Assembly (NCBI GenBank): GCA_964627855.1
Contig: CAZVLE010000061.1
Location: 1-59,745, forward strand
Reading direction: 5' to 3'
Length of the DNA stretch: 59,745 nucleotides
Origin: CAZVLE01 sp964627855
GTDB taxonomy: Bacteria > Bacillota > Dethiobacteria > DTU022
Below, piece by piece: positions 27,424 through 36,483 of this stretch. Both the position numbers and the translations under genes were made by a program. Under the pieces are notes generated by a model. That model searched no databases. It had not been told where the DNA came from and worked only from the letters and a program-made list of their open reading frames with translations. Each line of letters opens with the position of its first letter. Position 1 is the stretch's first letter.

Positions 27424-28116
27424 CTAAATAAAAGGCAGAGTCGCCAGCATGCCAATGATCATGGCGATACCAAGGGCCCATTCTTTAAGCCATTTTACTT
27501 TTAGCGAGATCAACGCCAGAACAGTCATTATCACACCACCGGTGACAGCCGCTATGGTGCTTGGCCCTCCGGCTATAAGATAAGGCATTGTAAAATAGGA
27601 AAAGCCGGCCAGGAGAGCACTGATAGTTAATATGGGCAGCAGTTCTTCCCTGCCTCGAACAATCTTCAGACGCAACGTTTCAAATTTCGGAATCATAAAT
27701 GCACATAAAATTAGCCACCCCCCGGCAGCAATTGTTGCAGTCCACATTGATATAGACAGAGCATATATATCGTACCCTTCCCCGCCGAGTTCCACACCCA
27801 TTACCTGGGCCCCGGTAGAGGCCGCCATTAACTCATAAGGAATTGAGCCGATAATGGACAGTCTCATCCATGCATAGGGCGAACCCATCGGTACCATCAG
27901 CGAAATCAGGGTTAACCCAACCGCAAGTGATGGCCCGATAGAGCTAATAAACCCCGCGCGCATGGCTTTTTGCATAGCCTCCCTGCTGATGCCCATTTCC
28001 AAACCTGTTTTGTATGCTTTCCGCATGAAGACAAAGGCTTGCACAATAATTACCACGACAACAATCGAACTTGCTACCCACATCCCAGGTGAATTGGCAA
28101 TTTCAAGATAATGCAT
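27424..28116 (-). CDS. DUF5058 family membrane protein
   Basis: A 230-residue protein with about six membrane segments. The region FISSIGPSLAVGLTLISLM followed by GSPYAWMRLSIIGS and YELMAAS is characteristic of DUF5058, found in Clostridia beside peptidases and small permeases. Function is not established; a transporter half is likely. It is first in the three-gene minus-strand operon. The ribosome site GGAGGGAG is about 14 bases from the ATG, rather far. It stops at TAG. Confidence 0.75.
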   Translation of the reverse strand: MHYLEIANSPGMWVASSIVVVVIIVQAFVFMRKAYKTGLEMGISREAMQKAMRAGFISSIGPSLAVGLTLISLMVPMGSPYAWMRLSIIGSIPYELMAASTGAQVMGVELGGEGYDIYALSISMWTATIAAGGWLILCAFMIPKFETLRLKIVRGREELLPILTISALLAGFSYFTMPYLIAGGPSTIAAVTGGVIMTVLALISLKVKWLKEWALGIAMIIGMLATLPFI

Positions 28117-28616
28117 CGAGCGATCTACACTCCCTCCTAAGTATATTACTGCTTGGGCAATTCCCTGTTTTTTCTCCCATCCTGCCCGTACATTACTTTG
28201 CTACAGGCCTTTAAATGGATATTGATATATCATTTATCTTGTCTCATTATTTTCTCTAATCAACCTCAATAATATAACAAAGAGATTAGATTATCTATAA
28301 GGAAATAACTTAAAATCCCACATTTGATGGGCTTAGGTGAAGTTTAATTAATCCACGCAGACCGCTTTATTGACTATCTTTATTACTCATACAAAGGGAC
28401 TGGCCACTTGCTATAAAATAAAATCGAATTTCTTCGGACATGCAATCAGCCGTTCTGCTTAAATCATGGCCAGGGTTTTTCTATAAAGGTAAGCCCCTCA
28501 AAAATAAACGCCCTTTTCTCAGATCAAAAGGGTTATTTCCGGCATCGAACTTATCAGGTCAAATGATCTATTCAATATCGACAACGAACTACCTTAGGCA
28601 CTTACGAATTGCTTAT
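28117..28616. other. Intergenic region with a terminator-like hairpin
   Basis: 500 bases between two minus-strand units. CGCCCTTTT-N8-AAAAGGG flanked by AAATAA/TTATTT (28502-28538) could end the GH127 transcript. No other gene or RNA is seen. Confidence 0.4.
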
Positions 28617-30509
28617 TTACCTTTCTATGACCGGAAACTGGGCAATACGGATATTTGTAGACCCATAAGGTACAAGTGTTATGGCCCGTGGTTCAGAAAC
28701 AGATGGTTTTGTGGGATAAGGGCCGGCGCTGTTCTGTTTTAATTTCCAATTATTAACCTGAACTCCCCGGATTACGACTTCGAGCGGGGGAGCAGCAGGA
28801 TCAAAAGGTTTGTCAGCAACAGGGTTATAGTTGGCATATAGAAGCTCAAACTGACCTTTATCAAGCAGTGGAGCAAGGTTCCAGGCCGAGCGAGGCACGA
28901 ACTGACGGTAGTTGAAAGGCTCTTTCCCTTTCAGGATCTTTAATTCTTCAACAATTTTTAAGGCCAGCAGCAGTGAGCCTTTCCTGATGCTCAGACTACC
29001 ATCCGAATTAATAACTTTACGCAGAGGGGTATCAAGCACCAACTCGATTTTATCGCCCCGCTTGAATCTCCTTTGCAGTTCAGTTAACCCCGGTCCGCTT
29101 TTGCCAACGGGGCTGCCGTTGTAGTAAAGCCTTCCTTCCGTCAGATCAGGGACTCTGAACAAAAGCTTGATTTCAGTGTTTCCAGCTTCAATAATTTCGA
29201 AAACAATCTTATCGGCAAAGGGATATTCGGATATTTGCCTGATAACAAAAGGTCTGCTCCCAGGCATTTCTACAGCTATCCGGCAGGGCAGGTAAACCAT
29301 AAATGCCAATCCATCAGCTATCTTGAAACAGCTGTTGAGGAGCAGTTTTGGAAAGCCCTGGTGCAGGTTGGCTGTACAACAACCGTAATTTGGCTCAAGA
29401 CCGTAAACATTGGCTTCCTTGTTTGCATCATAATATTTTCTGCGGCGTTTATCGGCGGCCACCTGGTTAACCTGTTGCAAATACTGGTGACAGCACATAT
29501 CGGCTGTAAAGGTTGCCGGCAGTGCATTATAAGCAATAAGTTCGATTAGATCGGCGTAGAAAGGATTACCGGTTACTGACAAAAGCTCTGTGAGCGAGTA
29601 GAGCATCTCCACTACCACGCAGAGCTCAGTTCCCGCTGCCGGATCGGCGCCGTTTAAATGTTCATCGGCGCTAAAAAGGCCGGTAGCCATTCCGTGGCAA
29701 CTGAACAAACTCTCATAGGCTTTTAAGGGCAGCTTAAAATTGGCGCTGTTATCACTTAGCAAACCGTAGGTAACCGGGTATTTCAAGGCCATCGCTATAT
29801 TGACACCGTGGGTAAAACTGTAGGTTTTAACCAGCCTGTTCCGGTTAAAGGCCAGGGTTTTTTCCGCTGATACGGGCGGTTTTATTTTACGGTTTTTTTT
29901 GGCCGACTCATCAAGGAGCGAAAGGAAAACCTTTGCCAGGTTAAATAGAGTCCGGTTCAGGTAAAAATCTGTCGGCTGGCAGTAAGGCCAGGATTCAAAG
30001 CTGTCAAACCAGTCGAGCATATAGCTTTTAAGTTTTTCCGCCAGCTGGCCGGGCCTTGGATCATCCGTCTCGCGGTAAACCAGCTCCATCGCCTCAGCCG
30101 CTTCGAGAGCTCTGGCTGCAGCCCAAAAATGAGGAGGCTGACTGTCAATTTGCCTCAGCTGATAACTTAAATACTTTTGCATGAAAGGGATTACCCGCCG
30201 GTCGCCTGTTGCCCGGTAATAGGGCACCAGCGCTTTTAACACAACCGCACGCGGCCACCAGTCCGGGTTCCAGGGTGGTCCGAAAAATCCCGATTCCTGC
30301 TGACTGCCAATAATTGCATCAATCCAGCGGCGGGCCTTTTCAATCAACCTCTGATCTTCGAGTAGATAAGCCAGGGGAATAAGACCGTCGAGGTAGTAAG
30401 GGCCTCTTTCCCAGGATTCTCCCCGGCCGCCCAGCCAGGCCGAGTCGTCTGACAGATCAGGCCAAATCTCGGAGGTATGCCCGCTAAGTCCTGTGGCCTG
30501 CAGCTCCAA
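28617..30509 (-). CDS. Glycoside hydrolase family 127 (beta-L-arabinofuranosidase-like)
   Basis: A (alpha/alpha)6-barrel enzyme of at least 630 residues. The GH127 zinc and catalytic residues are present: Glu and Cys in GTELCVVVEM, and the Cys-Cys pair in GCCTANLHQG whose first cysteine is the proposed nucleophile. The listed start is a TTG inside the domain. The true N-terminus continues upstream in frame (SPLEIKPEGWIRRQ) to a stop near base 30605, yet no ATG, GTG or TTG occurs there. Either a rare start (CTG near 30568) is used or the 5' end is damaged. No transporter is adjacent. Confidence 0.85.
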   Translation of the reverse strand: MELQATGLSGHTSEIWPDLSDDSAWLGGRGESWERGPYYLDGLIPLAYLLEDQRLIEKARRWIDAIIGSQQESGFFGPPWNPDWWPRAVVLKALVPYYRATGDRRVIPFMQKYLSYQLRQIDSQPPHFWAAARALEAAEAMELVYRETDDPRPGQLAEKLKSYMLDWFDSFESWPYCQPTDFYLNRTLFNLAKVFLSLLDESAKKNRKIKPPVSAEKTLAFNRNRLVKTYSFTHGVNIAMALKYPVTYGLLSDNSANFKLPLKAYESLFSCHGMATGLFSADEHLNGADPAAGTELCVVVEMLYSLTELLSVTGNPFYADLIELIAYNALPATFTADMCCHQYLQQVNQVAADKRRRKYYDANKEANVYGLEPNYGCCTANLHQGFPKLLLNSCFKIADGLAFMVYLPCRIAVEMPGSRPFVIRQISEYPFADKIVFEIIEAGNTEIKLLFRVPDLTEGRLYYNGSPVGKSGPGLTELQRRFKRGDKIELVLDTPLRKVINSDGSLSIRKGSLLLALKIVEELKILKGKEPFNYRQFVPRSAWNLAPLLDKGQFELLYANYNPVADKPFDPAAPPLEVVIRGVQVNNWKLKQNSAGPYPTKPSVSEPRAITLVPYGSTNIRIAQFPVIER

Positions 30510-30813
30510 CTGCCTCCTGATCCAGCCCTCGGGTTTAATTTCCAGCGGAGATAGTTTTTGCAGTTTTCGCTTTAGCAGTTTAATCAGCCCCCACGAACCA
30601 ATAAACGTTGGATTTTAATATGACCCCATAAAAACCAAATAACAGACTACCGGATCCGCCCTATCATGAAAAAGCAATATTGCATTATCATAGCTGCTTT
30701 CTCCAGTTAACTATATCAAACCGGTTATTAATTGGTATATAATTATTATTAACTCCTTTATTTTAAGCATAAACAGCCGCTTACGGCTGGTTATTTGAGG
30801 TGAGTAATAAGCA

Positions 30814-31653
30814 ATGTGTGAGTTTTGCCATCAGCACGGTGAAGGCAAGAAGTGGTATTTAAGAGCAGAGAATTACGCAACGGATTTGCTGAACGACATG
30901 GATCGCCGCAGATATATTCATCATTTTTTTGAAAATCCGCAGAGGCTTAACCGGAACCATTACCTGCTCGACGGGTTAAACCGCCTGCCTGACTTTGTGC
31001 AGGCCGTGGTCAGGCCAACTCTGATCAATCGGCAGAAGCAAAAACATTTTGGACAGGTTTTGCCGCTGGAGGAGATCGAAAAAATATTTAACTTCATCAA
31101 CTCGGTGGTCAGGCTGCCCTGTATCTGCCGCCAGGCCAGTATGGGCAGCGAACAGCGTTACTGCTACGGTCTGAGCATCGAGCCTGGCAGAGATACGGAG
31201 ATGGGCCGGCTGTTGCGTTCGATCAGCGCCGATTATCTGAACGGACCAGATACAGCAGGACTGGAGGTGCTTACTAGAGACGAGGCCTTACAACAATTCA
31301 GGGAACTTGAAAAAAAACAGATGATCCACTCCGTCTGGACCTTTATGACTCCATTTATTGGTGGAATTTGTAATTGCGATCTCAACTGTATGGCGCTGAG
31401 GGCGGTACACAAAGACTTCCCGGTTATGTTTAAGGCAGAATACACTGCTGAAGTAGACAACTTTCTTTGTACAGGCTGTGAAGCCTGTTCCGGTTCCTGC
31501 CAGTTTGATGCCCTTAGTTATGATCTCACGAACAAAAAAGCTGTTATCGACTCGGCCAGGTGCTACGGCTGCGGCATCTGCCGCGTCTTCTGCAGACAGG
31601 AGGCCATCGCCTTAAAGGAACGCCCTGCTCATCCATCCCTTCGCAGTAAATAA
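30814..31653 (+). CDS. Cysteine-rich 4Fe-4S ferredoxin-type protein
   Basis: A 279-residue cytoplasmic protein. The C-terminus has two 4Fe-4S motifs, CTGCEACSGSC and CYGCGICRVFC. Additional cysteine clusters (CEFCHQHGEG at the N-terminus, CICRQ, and CNCDLNC) suggest one or two further metal sites. The middle part is not a domain I can name. It probably carries electrons or senses redox state. The ATG at 30814 follows GAGGTGAGTAA. It stands alone with no partner enzyme next to it. Confidence 0.8.
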   Translation: MCEFCHQHGEGKKWYLRAENYATDLLNDMDRRRYIHHFFENPQRLNRNHYLLDGLNRLPDFVQAVVRPTLINRQKQKHFGQVLPLEEIEKIFNFINSVVRLPCICRQASMGSEQRYCYGLSIEPGRDTEMGRLLRSISADYLNGPDTAGLEVLTRDEALQQFRELEKKQMIHSVWTFMTPFIGGICNCDLNCMALRAVHKDFPVMFKAEYTAEVDNFLCTGCEACSGSCQFDALSYDLTNKKAVIDSARCYGCGICRVFCRQEAIALKERPAHPSLRSK

Positions 31654-31694
31654 TACCAATCTATCAAAGGAGTCTGGGAATCAAGCGTTTATAA

Positions 31695-31798
31695 GAAATA
31701 CCGGATTCTCTGGCGGTATGGAGTCAGTCAGCCCCATATTAAAGTATTGCCGGCAGTTGGCGATCACAAAACCCTTTAAGCTAAGATCTCCTTATCAT
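31695..31798 (+). repeat. Structured repeat family 2, copy 1
   Basis: About 104 bases that recur at 57594-57701 in the same orientation. Shared blocks are GGATTCTCTGGC, GTATGGAG, GCCCCATA, GCCGGCAGTTGG and TTTAAGCTAAGATCTCCT. The internal pairing GTATGG/CCATAT is kept. It lies 40 bases past the 3' end of the minus-strand RelE-type toxin gene. A REP-like TTGTCCCCTTGTCC follows at about 31813. Confidence 0.7.
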
Positions 31799-31837
31799 GA
31801 AGCAAGTGAATTGTCCCCTTGTCCTTGGAACTAATCA

Positions 31838-32113
31838 TCACCCGTAGACTCCGTCGTGGCTGCCGATATCAACCGGGATAACTGCATCTCTTTCAATTAA
31901 GAAACATAAACACATTCTATAGGTCACATTTATCACTACCGAGTAGAGTTCCGAATGTTTCCCTTTCAGTTTATGCAGTTTAAGTGAGGGGTGCCCGGGG
32001 TTCAGTTCAAGCAGTTGCAAGGTTTTAGAGTACTGGCCGCCCAGGTCAGGGTGCTTTTTTAGAAAAGTTGCTGCCCTGCGGTTATAGCTATCTGTATAGA
32101 TTATCTTAGGCAT
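31838..32113 (-). CDS. RelE/ParE-superfamily toxin
   Basis: A 91-residue protein of the RelE/ParE fold, recognised from the spacing of FLKKHPDLGGQYSKTLQLLELNP, LHKLKG and the C-terminal YRMCLCFL strand. Relatives cut ribosome-bound mRNA. Of the usual catalytic basic residues, Lys and Arg are present in the HKLKG and YRM segments. It overlaps the upstream antitoxin gene by 8 bases, the normal coupling. It ends with GSHDGVYG, the GxHD-VY ending common in this subgroup. It looks intact. Confidence 0.85.
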   Translation of the reverse strand: MPKIIYTDSYNRRAATFLKKHPDLGGQYSKTLQLLELNPGHPSLKLHKLKGKHSELYSVVINVTYRMCLCFLIERDAVIPVDIGSHDGVYG

Positions 32114-32363
32114 TAGTTACCCTCTTGATATGCTCTTCAACAGTTTCAGTTACAAAACGCCCTTCTTCATAATCCCTTTTTGCTTCTTTGATTGCTGCTT
32201 CCAGTTCGCATTCACGGTAGTAGTTATATTTTTCAACAGACAGAACAACATATCGGCTTTTACCTCTAACCGTTACTACTACTTCTTCAGACTCTCTGAC
32301 AACCATATCAATAGCAGCCACACCTTTTGTTTTTAAGTCATTCGCAGTAATAATGTTCCTCAT
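32106..32363 (-). CDS. Phd/YefM-family antitoxin
   Basis: An 85-residue antitoxin. The N-terminal MRNIITANDLKTKGVAAIDMV is a Phd/YefM DNA-binding fold with RGKSRYVVLSVEKY, and the acidic C-terminal helix would wrap the toxin. The start at 32363 follows AAGGTGATATTT; the frame is open ten codons further upstream without a ribosome site. It is first in the two-gene operon and normally represses it. Confidence 0.85.
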   Translation of the reverse strand: MRNIITANDLKTKGVAAIDMVVRESEEVVVTVRGKSRYVVLSVEKYNYYRECELEAAIKEAKRDYEEGRFVTETVEEHIKRVTNA

Positions 32364-32937
32364 AAATATCACCTTTTTCCCTATAAACTTCATATTAATA
32401 ACATTATTTATAGTTTCTTATATAATACTATTTATCAAGCTATTAATCAATGGTTAAGGAGTCAGGTCCAGGCATTCCTGATCAAGAAGAAATTGGGGCA
32501 ATCTTTTCTATGCTGAAATGAAAGGTTTTTGAAAAACTTCAAGGGGTGTCTTATTACCTGATGGGCCATTGTGCTGAGGCCCTTTACATGCTTCAACAAC
32601 CGCCAAATGTTCTATTTCAAAAAATTAGGTCCCTCATATCTCTGTATTTTACGCTGCCCTTCAGAGGATTTTTAGCGGGCCAAACACAACTGTTTTTTCT
32701 ACTATCCTGTAAAAATAAACTTTATATAGACTGTCAGTTCTGCCATAATCAAACAGAGAACCGTCCCCTATGACTCTAATCAAACAGAGAACCGTCCCCT
32801 ATGACTGCCTGACCGGAGAACCGTCCCCTATGACTGGGAAAAAGGAAATTTTTAATTTGATGTGGAATTTAGGTTATTCAAAACGGAATTAGAATTGTTC
32901 ATGCATTAAGTTCGGAAAACATTTGGGAGGTTATCAT
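32364..32937. other. Intergenic region with REP-like triplicate
   Basis: No gene is recognised. It holds the direct repeats at 32746-32835 and, at its right end, the GGGAGG ribosome site of the symporter gene. Confidence 0.4.
32746..32835 (+). repeat. Three direct copies of a REP-like GAGAACCGTCCCC motif
   Basis: TAATCAAACAGAGAACCGTC and the following CCCTATGACT occur at 32746-32775 and again at 32777-32806. A third, shorter copy ends at 32835. GAGAACCGTCCCC belongs to the REP-like sequences linked to IS200-type (RAYT) transposases in Clostridia; no such transposase is in the window. Confidence 0.8.
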
Positions 32938-34326
32938 ATGAATAAGCCTTCTCTGCCCCTTTCCCGGGCGGTGGCCTATGCCGCTGGTATGCTGGGTTGG
33001 TCCATTGTCATCGGTATCATCATGAATTATCTGGTTTATATTTATCTGCCCCCCGATGATGCTGGCCTGCCCGTACTGGTACCCAACATTATGCTTTTCG
33101 GAATTGTCTCCATCGTAGGAATTATCACCATGGGCAGCAGGTTACTTGATGCCATAACCGATCCGTGGATCGCAAGCCTTTCTGATCGTTCCCGGTCGCC
33201 CAGGGGTAGGCGCATCTCTTATATGCTTGCCGGAGGTCTGCCCATGGTGGTGCTGATGCTGTTGGTTTTCTTCCCGCCATCACCGGAACCGGGATTATTA
33301 AACTTGATCTGGCTTACAATCACCCTGTACCTTTTTTATATTTTTTTCACCGTTTATGCAGTTCCCCACAACGCCTTGGTGGCCGAACTTGGCCATACTC
33401 CGGAGGAAAGGCTGAATCTTTGCACCTATCTATCAGTTGCTTATTTCTTAGGGGCTGTTATCGCCGCCCAGGCTCCCGTATTCTATGAGTTAATGATGGC
33501 TGCTGCGGGGATCTCCAAGATAGAGGCAATTCGCCTTACCTTTGCCGTTATGGGAGCGGTGGCCCTGATCTGTCTTTATATCCCGGTTTTTCTGGTTGAT
33601 GAAAAAAAATACAGCGCCGGGATACCTTCTACTATCTCCATGAAAGATTCCCTGAAGCTTACCTTTAAAAACAGGCCTTTTGTCATCTTCGCCTTATCTG
33701 ATCTGACCTACTGGTTTTTCATGACCATCCTGCAAACAGGCCTGATTTATTTTATTACGGTTCTGCTGCGCCAGGAGGAAACCTTTTATTCGACCATCTT
33801 CCTTATCCTGATGGCAGGATCATTTGCCTGCTACCCCCTGGTAAACATTGCGGCAAAAGCTGTCGGCAAAAAAGCGGTTCTCGTTGGATCCTTTTTGCTC
33901 TTTATCACTATGATGACGCTGGTAATGCTGGCAGGGATGGATTTTGTGCCCCTTGCGCTGCCTGTTCAGGGCTATATGCTTGCCGCTATCGCCTTTTTCC
34001 CCCTGGCCGCCTTTGGGATCCTGCCCAACGCCATTATCGCCGATATTGCCGAAAACGAAAGGCTTAAGACCGGCAGTTACCGGGAAGGAATGTTTTATGC
34101 GGCCCGCAACTTCATGATGAAGGTAGGCCAGATGCTGGCCATGCTGGCCTTTGTGTCGCTACTAACTTTCGGAAGGGATGTGGGCGACGATTTGGGGCTG
34201 CGCCTGTCAGGCCTCGTCGGGGCCTTATTCTGTATGGCAGGGCTGATTATCTTTGCATTCTATAACGAAAAACAGCTTATTCGGGAATCGGCGCTGTTAA
34301 AGGAAGAAGCCGGACAGACAGAATGA
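32938..34326 (+). CDS. GPH-family (MelB-like) sugar:cation symporter
   Basis: A 462-residue major-facilitator protein with 12 predicted helices. The family motif DAITDPWIASLSDRSRSPRGRR is in the first cytoplasmic loop, and a second conserved region (AIIADIAENERLKTGSYREGMFYAARNF) is at the usual place between helices 10 and 11. Substrates of the family are sugars or other organic solutes moved with Na+ or H+. The ATG at 32938 follows GGGAGG by seven bases. It is followed 45 bases later by a deleted methyltransferase-type gene, hinting that the pair once handled a methylated solute. Confidence 0.88.
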   Translation: MNKPSLPLSRAVAYAAGMLGWSIVIGIIMNYLVYIYLPPDDAGLPVLVPNIMLFGIVSIVGIITMGSRLLDAITDPWIASLSDRSRSPRGRRISYMLAGGLPMVVLMLLVFFPPSPEPGLLNLIWLTITLYLFYIFFTVYAVPHNALVAELGHTPEERLNLCTYLSVAYFLGAVIAAQAPVFYELMMAAAGISKIEAIRLTFAVMGAVALICLYIPVFLVDEKKYSAGIPSTISMKDSLKLTFKNRPFVIFALSDLTYWFFMTILQTGLIYFITVLLRQEETFYSTIFLILMAGSFACYPLVNIAAKAVGKKAVLVGSFLLFITMMTLVMLAGMDFVPLALPVQGYMLAAIAFFPLAAFGILPNAIIADIAENERLKTGSYREGMFYAARNFMMKVGQMLAMLAFVSLLTFGRDVGDDLGLRLSGLVGALFCMAGLIIFAFYNEKQLIRESALLKEEAGQTE

Positions 34327-34370
34327 ATAATTGAAGACAAATACTATCTCGATGGGAAGAGGTGAGCAAA

Positions 34371-34604
34371 ATGGAAATGACGCCGCGGGAGCAGTGGCCC
34401 CATCAATTCGCCATCTGGGGCGGTATCGACAAAACCACCCTGGCCAGGGGCAAAAAAGAGATCGAGGCAGAAGTCATGCGCGTTGTGCCTCAAATGCTGA
34501 AAAAACGAGGCTACATACCCGCCCTTGACCATACGGTCCCGCCAGATGTTTCCTATGAAAACTGGATCTACTACCGGGACCTGGTCAGGGAAGTAGGAGC
34601 TTAA
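34371..34604 (+). pseudogene. Uroporphyrinogen decarboxylase-family (MtaA/MtbA-like) gene with internal deletion
   Basis: A 77-residue frame with a good ribosome site (AGAGGTGAG) and ATG. The first eight residues, MEMTPREQW, look like the start of URO-D-family proteins. Residues from about 10 onward (FAIWGGIDKTTLARGKKEI and on to DHTVPPDVSYENW) are the family's C-terminal barrel end. Roughly 250-280 residues in between are missing while the frame is kept. URO-D-fold proteins include methylcorrinoid methyltransferases (MtaA, MtbA), which fits the neighbouring corrinoid genes. Without the barrel core it cannot be an active enzyme. Confidence 0.7.
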
Positions 34605-34727
34605 AGCTGTTTTTGCTTCATGCTTCGATCTGCTATTTTTAGATCATGCAAGAAACGTGCTTTCTGCGTTAATCAGGCAAAAAAGCTTCAACAACTTACT
34701 ACTGGTATCTTTGGGGATTACAATGGG

Positions 34728-34868
34728 TCAGAAGATATCAATCGTATCGAGATAATCACCTTTAATCGTAAAATCTTTCAGGTCAGGTAAATCTAAACAT
34801 CTTTTCGCCCCGGTTTCTTTCAGAATCTGGAGACTGGCCTGGTGAATTTGTTCTACTTCATTGCCAGA
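34728..34868 (-). pseudogene. Remnant of an MttB-family methyltransferase gene
   Basis: The open stretch encodes 46 residues. The first part (NEVEQIHQASLQILKETGAK) matches the N-terminus of the MttB paralogs here, for example EIEAIHDASLRVLEKTGIKV. The second part (DFTIKGDYLDTIDIF) matches their DIAKCAIIADYLDHVNLIW region about 100 residues later. There is no start codon, and a stop lies where the barrel should continue. This is an internally deleted, truncated sixth MttB family member just downstream of the intact one at 34959. Confidence 0.7.
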
Positions 34869-34958
34869 TTAAATGTCAAAAATCGCTCTTATTCTCTGGA
34901 ACTTCCTTCTTTAGCTGCCATAACAGCGCTTAATACTTTCTTTTTTTAACATCTAACA

Positions 34959-36389
34959 CTACAGGCCAAATTCCTTCTCGGCTCGTTTTAAAATCCCGGA
35001 TATTTCCTTTTCCACATCTTCGGGCAGTGGCTCCGGCTTGTGCTTTGCCAGAATCTCTTTTACTTTTTCTCTGGCAACCTCTCCAATTGAACGAGACCCC
35101 TGTTGTTCCCATACCTCGAAACTGCTGATATCACTTAAACGAGTCATCCACCTCTCGCGAAAATTTTCTACTGTATGCTTTTGGCCGAGGAATGATCCTC
35201 CCGGACCCACTTTTTCAATAATTTCAACAGCCATGGTTTCTTCATTTACTTCTAAGCCTTCAATAAAATTCAGAGCGTAATCTACAATTTCGTTATCAAT
35301 GACTAAAGCTTCCGCAGAAGTCATGCGGGCACCCTCCAACGCCCCCAGTCCAAGGGCAATGTCAGGTGTTGCCATCAGATGTGCAATCAAGCCTACAGCT
35401 TTTTCAAAACCAGCCTGTGCATCTAGGGTTTTGGACAGGGTGCAGAAAACTTCTATTTCACTGGGTAAATTGTAATAGTTGGCCACCTGGTTTAGGCCGA
35501 GAGTCAGAAGATTGCTCTCCGGTGACATGATTCCTGACCCGGTTTTAAAATCGAACGAACCGGTATCGGCTGCATATATTACCGGCGCTCCGGGGCTGGC
35601 CAGCTCCTGTATAACCAGCCCGCCCAAAAATTCAGCGTTACTTACCACCATCGCCCCCGCCAGTGTGGCAGGGCTTGACCCGCCTGTAGTCGGCATAGGA
35701 TAGATGGCGACCGGAATGCCTGCTCTGGCCAACTCAATACTTGCCTCAGTCATTCCTTTGTCGTAGCTGAGAGGTGACAGGGTGCAGACAACATGAGAAA
35801 AAATTGGCCTTTCCCTTAATTCTTCTTTGCCGCCTACAATAGCCGCCGCAATTTCAATCTGGTATTGCGCCTCCTTGCCGGTTGTTGCATCTCCTTGAAA
35901 ATGTTTCTGGCAATTTTTTAAGCTTGTATACATATCTACTATATAGCGTATAGGTGCCGGTATATCGCTACCTGCTCCCAGTGGCCAGATAAGATTAACA
36001 TGATCAAGGTAATCGGCTATAATTGCACACTTGGCGATATCTTCACTGGTGGAATAGCGCCGTTTGCCAGTTTCTATATCCAGCATGAACGGAGGCCCAC
36101 CGTCGGCACAAAAATGCGTCTTTTGCTTGTTTAATTCAAAATCATACTTGGGATTCCTGGCGCATAGCTTTACTGTTTTAGGTGCCAATTCCAGGGCATC
36201 TTCCACCAGATTGCGGGGAATGGTGACATGGCCGCTTTCGCCTTTAATTTTCGCTCCCGCTTTCTTTAGGATTTCCAGGGCTTCCTTACTCATCACCTTG
36301 ATACCTGTTTTCTCCAGCACCCTGAGCGAGGCATCATGAATCGCTTCTATTTCACTATCCCTCAAAAAATTGATCGTCGGTTTGCCCAC
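34959..36389 (-). CDS. MttB-family methyltransferase (non-pyrrolysine paralog 1)
   Basis: A 476-residue TIM-barrel protein of the trimethylamine methyltransferase family, cytoplasmic. It has no in-frame TAG, so it belongs to the pyrrolysine-free group whose characterised members demethylate quaternary amines such as glycine betaine (MtgB), proline betaine or carnitine. The start is GTG at 36389, eight bases after AAGGAGGT; the frame is open 12 more codons without homology. It lies after a corrinoid-protein gene (94 bases), its likely methyl acceptor. It is about as long as the other four copies. It ends at TAG with another TAG two codons on. Confidence 0.9.
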   Translation of the reverse strand: MGKPTINFLRDSEIEAIHDASLRVLEKTGIKVMSKEALEILKKAGAKIKGESGHVTIPRNLVEDALELAPKTVKLCARNPKYDFELNKQKTHFCADGGPPFMLDIETGKRRYSTSEDIAKCAIIADYLDHVNLIWPLGAGSDIPAPIRYIVDMYTSLKNCQKHFQGDATTGKEAQYQIEIAAAIVGGKEELRERPIFSHVVCTLSPLSYDKGMTEASIELARAGIPVAIYPMPTTGGSSPATLAGAMVVSNAEFLGGLVIQELASPGAPVIYAADTGSFDFKTGSGIMSPESNLLTLGLNQVANYYNLPSEIEVFCTLSKTLDAQAGFEKAVGLIAHLMATPDIALGLGALEGARMTSAEALVIDNEIVDYALNFIEGLEVNEETMAVEIIEKVGPGGSFLGQKHTVENFRERWMTRLSDISSFEVWEQQGSRSIGEVAREKVKEILAKHKPEPLPEDVEKEISGILKRAEKEFGL

Positions 36390-36483
36390 TATGACATACC
36401 TCCTTGAACTGGTTTTTAAACACACTTTAACCTTTTAATAAAAAGAATTTACCCCCACCCGGTTAAACTTGCGGTTCCCGGCT

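Noticed and set aside
32746..32835. Direct repeats as a mini CRISPR array
   Set aside because: Units are nearly contiguous without unique spacers, and the motif is a known REP-like type.
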